Part shown: piece after piece, positions 35,511 through 46,240 of the stretch
How positions within the stretch are numbered: position 1 is the stretch's first letter
Layout: every line of letters begins with the position of its first letter
Assembly: GCA_024291935.2 (NCBI GenBank)
Contig: CM044322.1
Span: 22,877,405-22,941,404, forward strand
From: Okapia johnstoni
Taxonomy: Eukaryota > Chordata > Mammalia > Artiodactyla > Giraffidae
DNA length: 64,000 bases
Direction of reading: 5' to 3'
Notes under the pieces: generated by a model
What the model saw: the letters and a program-made list of their open reading frames with translations, nothing else
The model's database searches: none
Told to the model about the DNA's origin: nothing
Translations under genes and position numbers: made by a program

Positions 35511-35578
35511 AATATACCAACATTTTTATATAATAGTGGATAAAGACTGGGAATAGGGAGCTAAATTATCCATTAAGC
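35511..35578. repeat. 68-bp direct repeat, right copy
   Basis: Second copy of 33746-33813, starting 'aatataccaacattttta' directly after the BovB tail and ending 'ccattaagc'. Confidence 0.93.
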
Positions 35579-35786
35579 CTTTACAATTATACTATATCTA
35601 TCCCATGAAGCCTCATAAATAACTCTGATATCCAACATATTCTGTAAGATCTCAGTTCCACATAATCATGACAGGGACCCCACAAGTACATACACACCCA
35701 TTGCCTAGCTCCTGAAATCTCACAGATTTCCAAAAGCAATAGGAGACTGGGCCAGGAGACTGCATCCTTTCATAGAGTCAAGAATG

Positions 35787-35977
35787 GTTTAGTCGCTAAG
35801 TCATGTCCGACTCTTGTGATTCCATGGACAGAGGAGCCTGGCAGGCTACAGTCCATGAGATTCTCCAGGCAAGAATACTGGAGCAGGTTGCCATTTCCTT
35901 CTCCAGGGGATCTTCCCAACCCAGGAATTGAACCCGGGTCTCCTGCATTGTAGGCAGGATTCTTTACCAACTGAGCT
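35787..35977 (-). mobile_element. Bov-tA SINE with internal micro-inversion
   Basis: Minus-strand Bov-tA ('tcgctaagtcatgtccgact' to 'taccaactgagct') with an 11-bp duplication 'agtcaagaatg' at 35776-35786 and 35978-35988. The segment 35822-35857 is in the opposite orientation to the rest of the element, between its natural CCATGGAC/GTCCATG inverted repeats. Confidence 0.95.
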
Positions 35978-36599
35978 AGTCAAGAATGCCTAACTATAAT
36001 TCCACTTTTAGTTCCATTTCAAGAGAAAACAAACTATATTAGCAAGGACACCCAATCGATAAGCTGAAGCCCAGACAAATATAATACGACACTCCGTGAC
36101 TTGGAATGTTGCCAGCATAAGCCTGACACTATGAACAATGGATGGAGTAACCCAGGGAAACCAACTGCATAATCGAGTTCAGACAATACCCTCATCTACT
36201 TTTGTTCTCTTTTGCCCTCCACACAAGGCAGGACTCCGAAGCCAAATTCATATGACTCCACAGGAAGATGTGAGGTAGAGGTCTGTGTGAAAAGTATCCT
36301 ATTTTTTAGTACTTAGAACTTGGGGGAAAGAAACACTTAGATATCCCAAATTTCCAATCAAAGACTCCAATATTTTGCATTTTTGGAGCGTCTTTAAACC
36401 AAAATCCTGAAACCACTTCTGCTTGTCTGATATTAGCATCTCAGAGAAGCAGCCAAGAGTTTATTGAAGCACTTCAGAGAGCACTTAATGTTCAAAGCCC
36501 TTTTGAATTTTGAAAAATGAGGGAAAATACAAATAAAATCATTTTTTATCCCATGTCAAACACTCTACTGGCAATCTGAAAGTTCTGTTAAAATTCAAG

Positions 36600-36955
36600 G
36601 TTTCCCAAAATCAATGTGGTATCCTAAATTGGATCCAAAAACAGAAAAAAATGGGATGGGGGGAACATTAGTGGATGTACTGGTGAAATTCAAAGAGTCT
36701 ATAGTTCAATTATTAATACTGAGTTGGCCAAAAAGTTTCTTTAGGTTTTTCCAAAAGCTGTTGCAGAAAAACTTGAACGAACTTTATGGCCAACCCAATA
36801 CCATACTAGTGCTAATTTCTAAATGTACCACAATTACATTAGATACCAGCACTAGGGAAAACTGAGTGAAAGATATATAAGATCTCTGTATTTTCTTTGT
36901 AACTTGCTTATAAATCTAAAACTATTCCAGAATTCATTCAAAAAGTTATTTTTAA
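36600..36955 (+). mobile_element. L1M 3' UTR fossil, split by mariner
   Basis: 'gaacattagtggatgtactg' and 'tggtgaaattcaaagagtct' before the mariner, and 'gatctctgtattttctttgt' and 'aatctaaaactattccagaa' after it, follow the L1M 3' UTR in order. Compare 25380-25496. Confidence 0.8.
36719..36798. mobile_element. Mariner-type non-autonomous element, 80 bp
   Basis: Ends are inverted repeats: left 'ctgagttggccaaaaagttt', right complement 'ttgggttggccataaagttc'. A TA dinucleotide lies directly outside each end (36717-36718, 36799-36800), the Tc1/mariner signature. The loop is too short to encode a transposase. Confidence 0.9.
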
Positions 36956-38095
36956 ATTAGCAAAAAATAGTTAAGTCAAGATTTCTTTCCCCAAGAAACT
37001 TTGGTAAGTGAGAGATACCGGGATTACTATTCCTTCTCCCCAGTGAAAAGTATATTAAAAGGACAAAAATCTCCAGTCTTTTACTAGAGAGTAACCAAAA
37101 GATGGTGGCTAACTCTGTGTCTCCTCCAGGTAACATGTTGGAAGGCAAGGGGAACTGGGAGCTCCAGAATGTGGGTTCTACAGTCTGTCAAATGGAGATC
37201 ATGACCTCTCTTTCAAGCATCCCCATGGGGAATTAAGCACACAAAGGATGTAGAGCACTCTGCACATATCAGGAGCTGGGGGGAGTGGCATTTTCCTTTG
37301 CACCTTCTCAGGACATCCCCACTGGCAAATCCTGTCAGTCTCTAGGAGTCGAAGGATGGCTCCTATATCTTGGCAGGAGGGCTCCCCGTGTTCTTGGCCT
37401 CAGAGAGCCTGCTGGATGGCTTGGCACCTGGACAATGAGCTGCAGTCTCTCAGTCTCACCTCTTCAAGCACTTGTACTCTGCTGGGCTCCTATTAAAACT
37501 CTCTGGAGGCAGCTCTGTCCTTGCACTACTTTTTAAAGAACAGCCCACCCATCACTTTCGGGGGATACAGAGACAGAAAAACCTACCACTTTCTCAACTA
37601 ATTTACTTTTTCAGTAAGAGTGAGAAGGGAATAAATGAGTCATGAGCTAAGACTCGGGGGCTCAACCTTTCCCCAAAGAGTGGCACTGTGCAAGCCATAA
37701 GGTAGGTCATTTCTAGAACAACCTTTGCTGCCCTTGGCTTGGCCTAACTTTTAATATATCTGCACTGACTCACTGTCTTTTGCTTCAAGGAAACTCAAAT
37801 TAACTAGACTTCATCATTGTGCAACAGTGTAGAACCCATCCATTCTTCCTGGTATTGTCTGGTCTTACAGATAGAGACTATTTGGTGAAAGTCCCAAGTT
37901 TTTACATCCTATGTCCATAGGTTGTGAATTTCCTTGAGTAACCTCTATTCCAAATATTCTGCCTTATTGATCCTATAAAACATCCAAATGTCCCAGAAAC
38001 TGAAAATGTTTTAGGATGTCTTCTCTCCCCGGCAGCCTCATCTACCTAGAGGTAACCACATGCTCTGCCAGCCCATCAGCTTTCTTCAGAAGAGG
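36956..38095. other. Repeat-poor interval, no gene recognised
   Basis: No transposon recognised. ORFs of 63-83 codons lack domains. Confidence 0.4.
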
Positions 38096-38099
38096 TCAA

Positions 38100-38550
38100 G
38101 GGGCTTTCCTGGTGGTCCAGTGATTAAGAATCCACCTCCCAAAGCAAGGATTGTGGGTTTGAACCCCGATTGGAGAACTAGGATCCCACATGTCATGGAG
38201 CAACTAAGCCCATGTGGGGCAACTACTGAGCCAGAACACTCTGAGTCTGCACGCTGAAACAAAAGATCCCACAGGACACACGAAGATCTCATGCACCACA
38301 AATAAGGCCCCTGTTTTCATGTCCAACTCTTTGCAACCCATAGACCATAGCTCGCCAGGGTCCTCTGTCCGTGGGATTTCCCAGGCAAGAATACTGGAGT
38401 GGGTAGTCTTTCCCTTCTCCAGGGGATCTTCCCAATCCAGGGACTGAACCCGGGTTCCCCATATGGCAGGCAGACTGTTTACTCCTGAGCTACCAGGAAG
38501 CCCTCACAACTAAGGCTGGAGGCAGCCAAATAAATGAATAAATATTTTTT
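38100..38550 (+). mobile_element. CHR-type SINE split by Bov-tA
   Basis: 38100-38313: 'ggctttcctggtggtccagt', 'gagcaactaagcccatg', 'aacaaaagatcccacaggac'. 38504-38550: 'ggctggaggcagccaaataa' and an A-rich tail. The middle is a Bov-tA. Confidence 0.88.
38314..38503 (-). mobile_element. Bov-tA SINE inside CHR
   Basis: Minus-strand Bov-tA lacking its first bases: 'catgtccaactctttgcaac' to 'tcctgagctaccaggaagcc'. No clear duplication. Confidence 0.9.
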
Positions 38551-39640
38551 AAAAAGAAGTGGCCAAAGTACCCATCGGGTGTGTGGGTACCACCAAAGAC
38601 AATTCTCCTGCTTTTTTGGCCACTCAGCATCTGAATCCCCTTCGTTGGGGGCGTCCCTCTCCCTGTGAGGGAGAACTCTTCTCCCCTCTATGGAGCCAGC
38701 GATGACAGGTATTTACTGACTAGCCTCCTTTGCCACAGAAGGGCTGGCCTTGAAGTAGACTCTACCAAATGAACCTAGTCCAGACTTCAAATTGGAAACT
38801 AGTCATACGAAAGAGCAGGGGTCACACAGAATCCCATCTGGTGTGGGGACAGCTCATCCAGCTTACTGACATAGCAGTGGCAGACCCAGGACAGTTTCTA
38901 GCACTCACTGTTAGTGTGGCAGGGGACAAGTGGCAGTGTCTGGGCTGAGCAGAAGCTGCCATGGGTCTTCACCAGGCCAATTCTTCAACACAATTGAGCT
39001 GTTTCCCCTGGCCAAGGAGCCCCAGGTTCTGGCCCTCCGACCTTTCTGGAAATTCTATGAACCAGAGCCTACTTCACAGGTCGGCAACCTATAGTCACAC
39101 AGGTCCCCAGGCTCAGCTTACTGACCCTGGGTTTAGTTAAATGGTCAGCTTCCCACCTTCTAATCCTTCAAATTTTTCACCAAGAGGTCTCACATTTTCA
39201 TTTTGCACTGGATCCTACAAATTATGTAGCTGAGCCTGCCGTGAGCTGGCTAATAAGCTTAGGGCTTCTGTGTACCATGGAGCCCTTTGGAGGTCTGATG
39301 AAGCCTATGAGGTATATAAAGAATGTTTTGAAACATACACAATGAAATACATAGGAAGCCAGCTGTATTAAAATATAGTTAAAATATTTTTGTAAAACAA
39401 ATATATGATAGCATAATAAGTGTGAATTTCATTAGTACATTAAATAAATCTAATGGTAAGTCTAATAACTGCTGTTGCCCAGAAGTAATATGAGCATAAA
39501 CAATATTCTGGAACGCCCACAATAACTGAAATGTGACTTGAACATGTCTATGACTTCTAAAGGTGATAAAGTTACAGATAACTGATTTGTTGTCTATATT
39601 CATAACAGGGAAATGCTAAGTTCAGCGAGAGATTTTTTTT
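38551..39640. other. Interval without recognised features
   Basis: No repeat or gene recognised; AT-rich after 39300. Confidence 0.4.
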
Positions 39641-39647
39641 AGAGTGA

Positions 39648-39848
39648 GGGCTTCCTGGTGGCTCAGTGGCAAAGAGACCCCCTCCAATGTGGGAGACCTG
39701 GGTTTGATCCCTGGGTCAGGAAGATCTCCTGGAGAAGGGAATGGCAACCCACTCCAGTATTCTTGCCTGGGAAATCCCATGGACAGAGGAGCCTGGGGGG
39801 CTACAGTCCATGGGGTCACAAAGAGCAACATGACTGAGCAACTAAACC
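39648..39848 (+). mobile_element. Bov-tA SINE
   Basis: Plus-strand copy: 'agggcttcctggtggctcag', 'gatccctgggtcaggaagat', 'cagaggagcctgggg', ending 'catgactgagcaacta'. Confidence 0.95.
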
Positions 39849-40267
39849 TCTGACTTTTGATATAAGTCGCAAACACCTTATTTTTTCATTAAAATTTAAT
39901 TGTAAAGCTTAATTAATCAAAATTTAATATAAATAAATTCCTTTTCTGGTTCAGTCAGCCAAAGCTGTTGCTTTGTTGCTCACAAAGAGAAGCCTGTAGG
40001 ATTGAGGGACCTGATGTGACCCAGGCCCCAGGGCAAGTGCTGAGCATGCCAGGCTTCTCCACAGAAAACAAGCAAACACAGCGGTCAGAGTGGCCCCAAG
40101 GGAGTCAAAGGCTTATCCAACATAGCTCAGCCTCAAGTGTTAGGATCTTAAGATGGGAAAGTGTCAATGATGACAGTCCAGGATGCTGGACTCTTACAAG
40201 CCCTGGGCATGTTACAAGTTGGACATGTTACAAACCCTAGGTGTGTGGTATAAACCAAGGGATCTGA

Positions 40268-40482
40268 GGGCTTCCCTGGTGGCTCAGACGGTAAAGCGTC
40301 TGCCTGCAATGCAGGAGACCTGGGTTCAATCCCTGGGTTGGGAAGATCCCCTGGAGAAGGAAATGGCAACCCACTCTAGTACTTTTGCCTGGAAAATTCC
40401 AAGGACGGAGGAGCCTGGTAGGCTACAGTCCATGGGGTCGCGAAGAATCGGACACAACTGAGCGACTTCACTTCACTTCACT
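40268..40482 (+). mobile_element. Bov-tA SINE
   Basis: Plus-strand, well preserved: 'agggcttccctggtggctca', 'cctgcaatgcaggagacctg', 'ggaaatggcaaccca', ending 'acttcacttcacttca'. The tRNA-like B-box region 'gggttcaatccc' is intact. Confidence 0.96.
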
Positions 40483-40676
40483 AGAGGTCTGAGTACATGG
40501 AGACCCCTTCCAGGTGGGAAGGTCAACTACTAACTAATAACGGTTCTACCACATGAGAAGGGAGATAAGATACATGACAGTATAAACACTGCTTCAAGGC
40601 CCACAGCAAGTTAACAGACACTGAAATTCCTCAATTTCCCAAACCCTAATTCGGAATCCTTTCTTCTAGCCAATTG

Positions 40677-40892
40677 TTGTTGTTGTTGTGTAGTCACTAA
40701 GTTGTGTCCGACCTTTTTCGACCCCATGAACTGTAGCCCACCAGTCTCCTCTGTCCATGGAATTCTCCAGGCAAGAATACTGGAGTGGGTTGCTATTTCC
40801 TTCTCCAGGGGATCTTCCTGACCCAGGGATCAAACCCAAGTCTTCTGCACTGGCAGCCGGCTTCTTTACCACTGAGCCACCTGTAAAGTCCT
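40677..40892 (-). mobile_element. Bov-tA SINE
   Basis: Minus-strand: a (TTG)n-like 3' end 'ttgttgttgttgtgtagtca', then 'accccatgaactgtagccca' through 'accactgagccacctgtaaa'. Confidence 0.95.
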
Positions 40893-41139
40893 CTAGTCAA
40901 ATTACCTCTCAGATATTTCAACATGAGTTTGTTTTTTGCAGATCTCATAGGAATTATGAGGTATGATCAAAACATCCCTCCCCAGGTACTATTCTCTTGT
41001 TGCCCTTCCACTCGTCCTTTGCGGGGAGGGGAATCAAAAGCCCCTGAGTACAAGGGAGTATCTATCCTGTCAGCAACTTGAAAAACACCCATTTATTTAG
41101 AAAGTAGAAAACAATCCATTCTCAGATATCTGTAATTTT

Positions 41140-41330
41140 CCAAAGTTATTTTCTATCCATCATTACACTTGATCTCTGGGCACATATCACTATCCCTGTT
41201 TTACAGATGAGAAAACCGAGGGTCAGAGAGGCTGTGACTCGCTTAAGGTCACAGAGCAAGGAAGAACATGCAGGTTTCTTGCCTCTTAGCCCAGTGCCAT
41301 TTCCTCTGCCCATAACCCTTCTCTGAGCAG
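41140..41330 (-). repeat. MIR SINE fossil
   Basis: 'ctgttttacagatgagaaaa', 'ggtcagagaggctgtgact' and 'ttaaggtcacagagcaagga' follow antisense MIR order. Confidence 0.85.
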
Positions 41331-41579
41331 ATCACAACAGAAAGGGAGGAAGTCTCTGAAAGGGAAGTACAATCATGCAGATCATCCACAAAAAAAAAAA
41401 AAAATCAAGACACCCACACCCCAAATTCTGGACAGCAGGTGTCAGTTAGGAAAAGAGAGGCTTGAAAAAGAAAACAGATCACCTCATCCTCTGACCCCAG
41501 ACAGGCTCTGAGCCCCCAACACAGGACAGAATTCCCTTGGCCAGTGACCAGCACACAGAGGCCTTCCCATTCCTGCCTG

Positions 41580-41745
41580 GGATTTGGGCTCCTAACAACA
41601 GCAACAGCAGGAAAAGGGCTTCATGAACATGAAAATAAACAAACTTTCTATTTTTAGCTGGGCTGCAGCTGTGAGAGCTTCATTATTTGCTTTTTAGCTG
41701 CAGCATTCTGAGGGAGGAGAGGCGAGGGGGGAGGGGGAGGGAATG
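41580..41745. promoter_or_regulatory. Candidate enhancer-like MEF2/E-box cluster
   Basis: 'ctatttttag' at 41648-41657 fits the MEF2 consensus YTAWWWWTAR, and 'cagctg' at 41666-41671 is an E-box nine bases further. A second 'tttttagctgcagc' follows, then a purine-rich block (about 41708-41745). The stretch is free of recognised repeats. Motifs of this length arise by chance, so function is only a hypothesis. Confidence 0.25.
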
Positions 41746-42031
41746 AGGACAACTAGGGACAGTCACGCTGGGAGCCAAATTTTCCACTGCTGAACCTAAT
41801 TACACACAGGCCGAAGAAACCCACGTCCAGCCTGGAAGTCTGTGGAGCCTGCAGGTCTGGAAAAGCTGGAGAGCGACAACCAGGAAGCCAGCCCATGACT
41901 GGGCTCTCTCCCGGCCATATATAGAAATAAATCATCTTTTGCCTACATGGTTTTTAGAGCTACTGAAAACCATGTCGCCGAGTGATCCCATCAGAGGAGT
42001 GGAAGATAAGCTAGCAAGAAGAGACCTTTCT

Positions 42032-42239
42032 GGGTTTCCCAGGTGGCTCAGTGGTAAAGAATCTGCCTGCCAATGCAGGAGACGCGGCTTTGATTCCTGG
42101 GTCAGGAAGATCCCCTGGAGAAGGATACAGCAACCCACTCCAGTATTCTTGCCTGAGAAATCCCACAGATAGAGGAGCTTGGCGGGCTACAGTCCATGGG
42201 GATGCAAGAGAGTCAGACATGACTTAGTGATTAGGCAAC
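42032..42239 (+). mobile_element. Bov-tA SINE with 13-bp TSD
   Basis: Plus-strand: 'gggtttcccaggtggctcag' to 'gacatgacttagtgatta'. A perfect duplication 'aagagacctttct' occurs at 42019-42031 and 42240-42252. Confidence 0.97.
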
Positions 42240-42422
42240 AAGAGACCTTTCTCCCCTTCACTTAGACTCTAGTGGGAACCTGTGTGAATCTCACAGAAAC
42301 TTGGATCCAGCATCTTCCAGGTTTAAACACACTGGGGTCCAGAATTCCTAATGAACATGCAGTGTTTTCTCCTGCCCAGCCCTCACTGACAGCAGCAATA
42401 TCAGGAGCTTGAGAAAGAACAA

Positions 42423-42548
42423 CTGCTGCTAAGTCACTTCAGTCGTGACCGACTCTGCGTGACCCCATAGACGGCAGCCCACCAGGCTCTGCCGTCCCTG
42501 GGATTCTCCAGGCAAGAATACTGGAGTGGGTTACCATTTCCTTCTCCA
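42423..42548 (-). mobile_element. Bov-A monomer SINE
   Basis: A minus-strand single Bov-A unit ('ctgctgctaagtcacttcag' to 'ccatttccttctcca') without the tRNA-like head. 'gagaaagaacaa' at 42411-42422 and 42549-42560 is a perfect 12-bp duplication, so it inserted as a monomer. Confidence 0.95.
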
Positions 42549-42833
42549 GAGAAAGAACAAGCTAATGTTGAAGGTGGGGAATAAAGGGAGCTGTGGGTCC
42601 TCTTCTCTGTATGCCTGGCACAGGATTGGGTGTTATGAGGAGGGAGTTCCAAGCCACCAGAGATGAGGGACCTTTCCTTATAAATATCACAGTGGATTTA
42701 GGAAAAGTAGGCACCTGTGACTTCAGAAGCACCTCTTTAGCCATGCAAATAACTTCAGCTATGCAGTACCCTGAGCCCATGGAATCTTGAATTATGTTCT
42801 TTTCCCCTCTTATCATAGCCCTTTTCCTTTTTT

Positions 42834-43155
42834 TATATGTAATTTTATTTATTTATTCTTGGCTGCACTGGGTCTTTGTGGCGGACTTTTCTCTAGCTGC
42901 AAAGAGCAGGGCAAATCTGTAGTTGCGGTATGTGGGCTTCCCATTGCAGTGGTTTCTCTTGTTGTGGAGCACTGGTTCTAGAGTGTGCAGGCTTCTGTAG
43001 TTGCAGTTCCCCAGCTCTAGAGCACAGGCTCAATAGTTGTGGCACATGGGCTTAGTTGCTCCGTGGCATGTAGGAGCTTCCCAGATCAGGGATCAAACCC
43101 ATGTCCCCTGCATTGGCAGGTGGACTCTCCACCACTGAGCCACCAGGGAAGCCCT
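42834..43155 (-). mobile_element. CHR-type SINE
   Basis: Minus-strand: T-rich tail 'attttatttatttattcttg', 'gggcttagttgctccgtgg' and 'actgagccaccagggaagcc'. Approximate flanking repeats 'agcccttttcc' and 'ggccctttgcc'. Confidence 0.92.
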
Positions 43156-43410
43156 TGTGGCCCTTTGCCTGCACAGTCCCAACTATATGCTCAGTCTTTG
43201 TGAGGGTACAGAATTGCAGGCCCCGAAGCGTACAGAGGAAGGAAAGAATACAATGCTTCGGGTACTTACAAGGAACACAGTAGGAACACAGAGGACTGGC
43301 TTCTACCTCATTCCTGGAGAGTTAAGATCTTTTCAGAGAAGACGGTGGCACCCAGACAAGTAGAGATTAAGTACAGGGAAGAGTTTCTCCTCAAACACCT
43401 CCCCCCATGA

Positions 43411-43970
43411 AAGTTGTTGTTTAGTCATTAAATTGTGTCCAACTCTTTTGCAACCCTGTGGACTGTAGCCCAACAGGTTCCTTTCTGTCCATGGGATTTC
43501 CCAGGCAAGAATACCGGAGTGGTAGCAAAAGAGACACAGATGTAAAGAACAGACTTTTGGACTATGTGGAAGAAGGCGAGGGTGGGATGATATGAGAGAG
43601 TAGCATTGAAACATGTATATTACCATATGTAAAATAGATGACCAGTGCAAATTCAATGCATGAAGCAGGGCACCCAAAGCTGGTGCTCTGGGACAACCCA
43701 GAGGAATGGGGTGGAGAGGGAGGTGGGAGGGGGGTTCAGAATGGTGGGACGCATGTATACCAATGGCTGATTCATTTCAATGTATGGCAAAACCACCACA
43801 ATATTGTAAAGTAATTAGCCTCCAATTAAATTAAATTAAATTAAAAAAAAAAAAGAATATCAGAGTGAATTGCCATTTCCTTCTCCAGGAGATCTTCCTA
43901 ACCCAGGGATTGAACCTGCATCTCCTGTGTTGGCAAGTGAGTTCTTTACCACTGAGCCACCAGGGAAGCC
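43411..43970 (-). mobile_element. Bov-tA SINE split by a young L1
   Basis: 43411-43521 ('ttgttgtttagtcattaaat' to 'aagaataccggagtg') and 43868-43970 ('aattgccatttccttctcca' to 'gagccaccagggaagcc') together form one minus-strand Bov-tA. Confidence 0.93.
43522..43852 (+). mobile_element. Ruminant L1 3' end with poly(A), nested
   Basis: Plus-strand young L1 3' UTR: 'cattgaaacatgtatattac', 'aaatagatgaccagtgcaaa', 'caaaaccaccacaatattg' and 'attagcctccaattaaa', then an A-rich tail. 15-bp duplicated host site: 'aagaataccggagtg' (43507-43521) and 'aagaatatcagagtg' (43853-43867), two mismatches. Confidence 0.94.
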
Positions 43971-44209
43971 CTCTCCCCTCCCATAAAAGCATGGCTCTCA
44001 AATAATAAGATGGGAAGAGGACATAGCAGGACTGAAATATAAAAGAACTTAACCCCACCATCTCAAAAATAGTCAGTTTCTACCTCCCAATAACATTTAT
44101 CATTTTACCCAACCCAGGGATATTACATTACTGAGCAAACCAAATTACAAGAAAAAAAAGACAGTATCATAATCTATTTGACTGTGAATTTTGACAGCTA
44201 ACAATGTAA

Positions 44210-44480
44210 GTCCTGGAATCTTGGGGCTGGAAGAGATCATATGGGCTACTGAACCCTCTCACCAGCTATAACAATCCTTTCTACAGTATCTCTGCCAGGT
44301 TGTCACCCAGCCTCTGCTCCAATTGCTCCAATAATGGAGAGGTCTCCAAGGACCAAGACAACCAGTCACTTCATTTTAAAGTCAGGAGTTAGAGTGCATA
44401 GAGGCCTCCTACCATGCTGAAGTTAAGTCTCCCAGGCTTTCCACACTCTAATAAATCACAAAAGGTCACCAGATTAACTT
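44210..44480. repeat. Possible ancient CR1/L3-like fossil
   Basis: 'ctggaagagatcatatggg', 'cacccagcctctgctccaa' and 'atggagaggtctcc' resemble a widespread ancient mammalian LINE family that I tentatively call CR1/L3. The assignment is from memory of the pattern only. Confidence 0.35.
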
Positions 44481-44921
44481 TGAGAGCGGTCAGTTCATTG
44501 TTCAAAATCTGCAGTGACTCCAACAACTGATATACAAATTCTAATCTCCATCTAAAAGACTGGAAGAGTCTATATCAAAATGTAATATTGGTTATATTTG
44601 GTCACCAGGTTTATGGATGATACTTTGTTTTTCTCCTTCATACTTTTGAGTCTTTCCCTAGTTTTCAGAGATAGAGAGAGAGAGATTAGGAAAGGATAAT
44701 CAAATAAATAATGTTACTTACAAAAAAGCTCCACAATGTTTATTCCTTCTTGTTGTACCCAATTTAGCTCCCTTTCATTCTTTCTCCATCTTTAAATTCT
44801 TCTGTGTTGCCTAGACTCTGGCCAACCCACCTCTATCATAAAGGTTTCCTTGTCGGCTCCAGCCCTTACTGCCTTTAAATCAAAATTATAAAATTGAGCA
44901 CTTTATTATAAGCAGTTGTCT

Positions 44922-45202
44922 GCTGCTGCTGCTGCTGCTGCTAAGTCGCTTCAGTCGTGTCCGACTCTGTGCGACCCCATAGACGGCAGCCCACCAGGCT
45001 CCCCTGTCCCTGGGATTATCCAGGCAAGAATACTGGAGTAGGTTGCCATTTCCTTCTCCAGTGCATGAAAGTGAAAAGTGAAAGTGAAGTCGCTCAGTTG
45101 TGTCCAACTCATAGCGACCCCATGGACTGCAGCCTACCAGGCTCCTTCGTCCATGGGATTTTCCAGGCAAGAGTACTGGAGTGGGGTGCCATTGCCTTCT
45201 CC
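44922..45202 (-). mobile_element. Bov-A2 dimeric SINE with 12-bp TSD
   Basis: Two minus-strand monomers (44922-45061 and about 45062-45202) with a (CTG)n head 'gctgctgctgctgctgctaa'. Duplication 'aagcagttgtct' at 44910-44921 and 45203-45214. Confidence 0.97.
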
Positions 45203-45229
45203 AAGCAGTTGTCTACTATCTGTTAATCT

Positions 45230-45356
45230 TAGCTTGGGTCAGTTCTACATTAAATGTAAATTCCTTAAGGACTGTATCATGGTGCCTACCTCACACAACG
45301 CAGAGGTTACTGTAGATTCTCCATCAATATTTGCTAGTGGATGGATGGATGGATGA
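45230..45356 (+). repeat. L2 3' end fossil with (GGAT)n
   Basis: 'attccttaaggactgtatca' and 'ccatcaatatttgctag' resemble the L2 3' end. The related (GGAT)n run lies at about 45338-45356. Confidence 0.5.
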
Positions 45357-45546
45357 AATTCCACTGGGTGTATTTATTAGTGCAGTTGGTTAAAGCATAG
45401 TTTGAATAGTTAGAACACAGCTCTAATAAATAAGCTTTGAATGCCATCTGATCCTATGCTTTTCAAACTAGGGTGCCCACAACCCTGGAGGAATATGGAA
45501 AAGTATGTCAAGTGTATAAGTCAAAAAATATTAAATAATGTCTTCC

Positions 45547-45796
45547 TGTTGTTGTTGTGTCCAACTCTTTGCTACTCCAAAGACGGCATCATGCCAGGCT
45601 TCTTTGTCCTTCACTATTTCCCAGAGTTCGCTCAAATTCACATCCAGAGTTGGTGATGCTATCCAACCATCTCATCCTCTGCTGCCCTCTTCTCCTTTTG
45701 CCTTCAATCGTTCCCAGCATCAAGGTCTCTTCCAATGAGTCAGCTCTTTGTATCAGGCAGCCAAAGCATTAGCACTTCAGCTTCAGCATCAGTCAT
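45547..45796 (-). mobile_element. BovB 3' end, 250 bp
   Basis: Minus-strand BovB tail ('gttgttgttgtgtccaactc') to 'cagcttcagcatcagtca'. Possible duplicated site 'atgtcttcct' / 'atatcttcct' on either side. Confidence 0.92.
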
Positions 45797-46029
45797 ATCT
45801 TCCTAGAGCAAAAATATTCTCCTTTGGAGGAATACTCTGGTGGGAAAGTATGAGAAGCACTTTTGTAGCCCATGTTTTTTTAAGTGCAGGAATTCCCTCT
45901 AAGGCTGATATTCAGATACTATTTGAGTTCATCCATTTAGGCTTTGCTTCCAAATACTTTCACATACCTGTTTGTTTATACCCCACCAAGAGATGTTCCT
46001 GAATGAAGATATCACTCATCTTGCAGACA

Positions 46030-46240
46030 ACAGGATAGAGACTGCTGGTCTAGGAGCCAGAACACCTTGGTTCTGGCCCAGTTATGTATGCAGCCATTGT
46101 GGGCAACAAGCCTCTTGAAGCCCAAGTCTCTCATCTACTCTGCCCTCCTAACAAATGCTGAGTTAAATTAAATAATACATTTGAAATGTCTCTGTAAACT
46201 GAAATTTACGTGCAAGCTTCAGGTATTATTGTTGTTGTCG
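46030..46240 (+). repeat. MIR SINE fossil
   Basis: 'gctggtctaggagccagaac', 'cttggttctggcccagtta', 'gtctctgtaaactgaaattt' and 'caggtattattgttg' fit a decayed MIR. Confidence 0.6.

Noticed and set aside
40268..40340. tRNA-like A/B-box sequence suggesting a tRNA gene
   Set aside because: It is the tRNA-derived head of a Bov-tA SINE and lacks a foldable acceptor stem. The same applies to all Bov-tA and CHR heads in the window.
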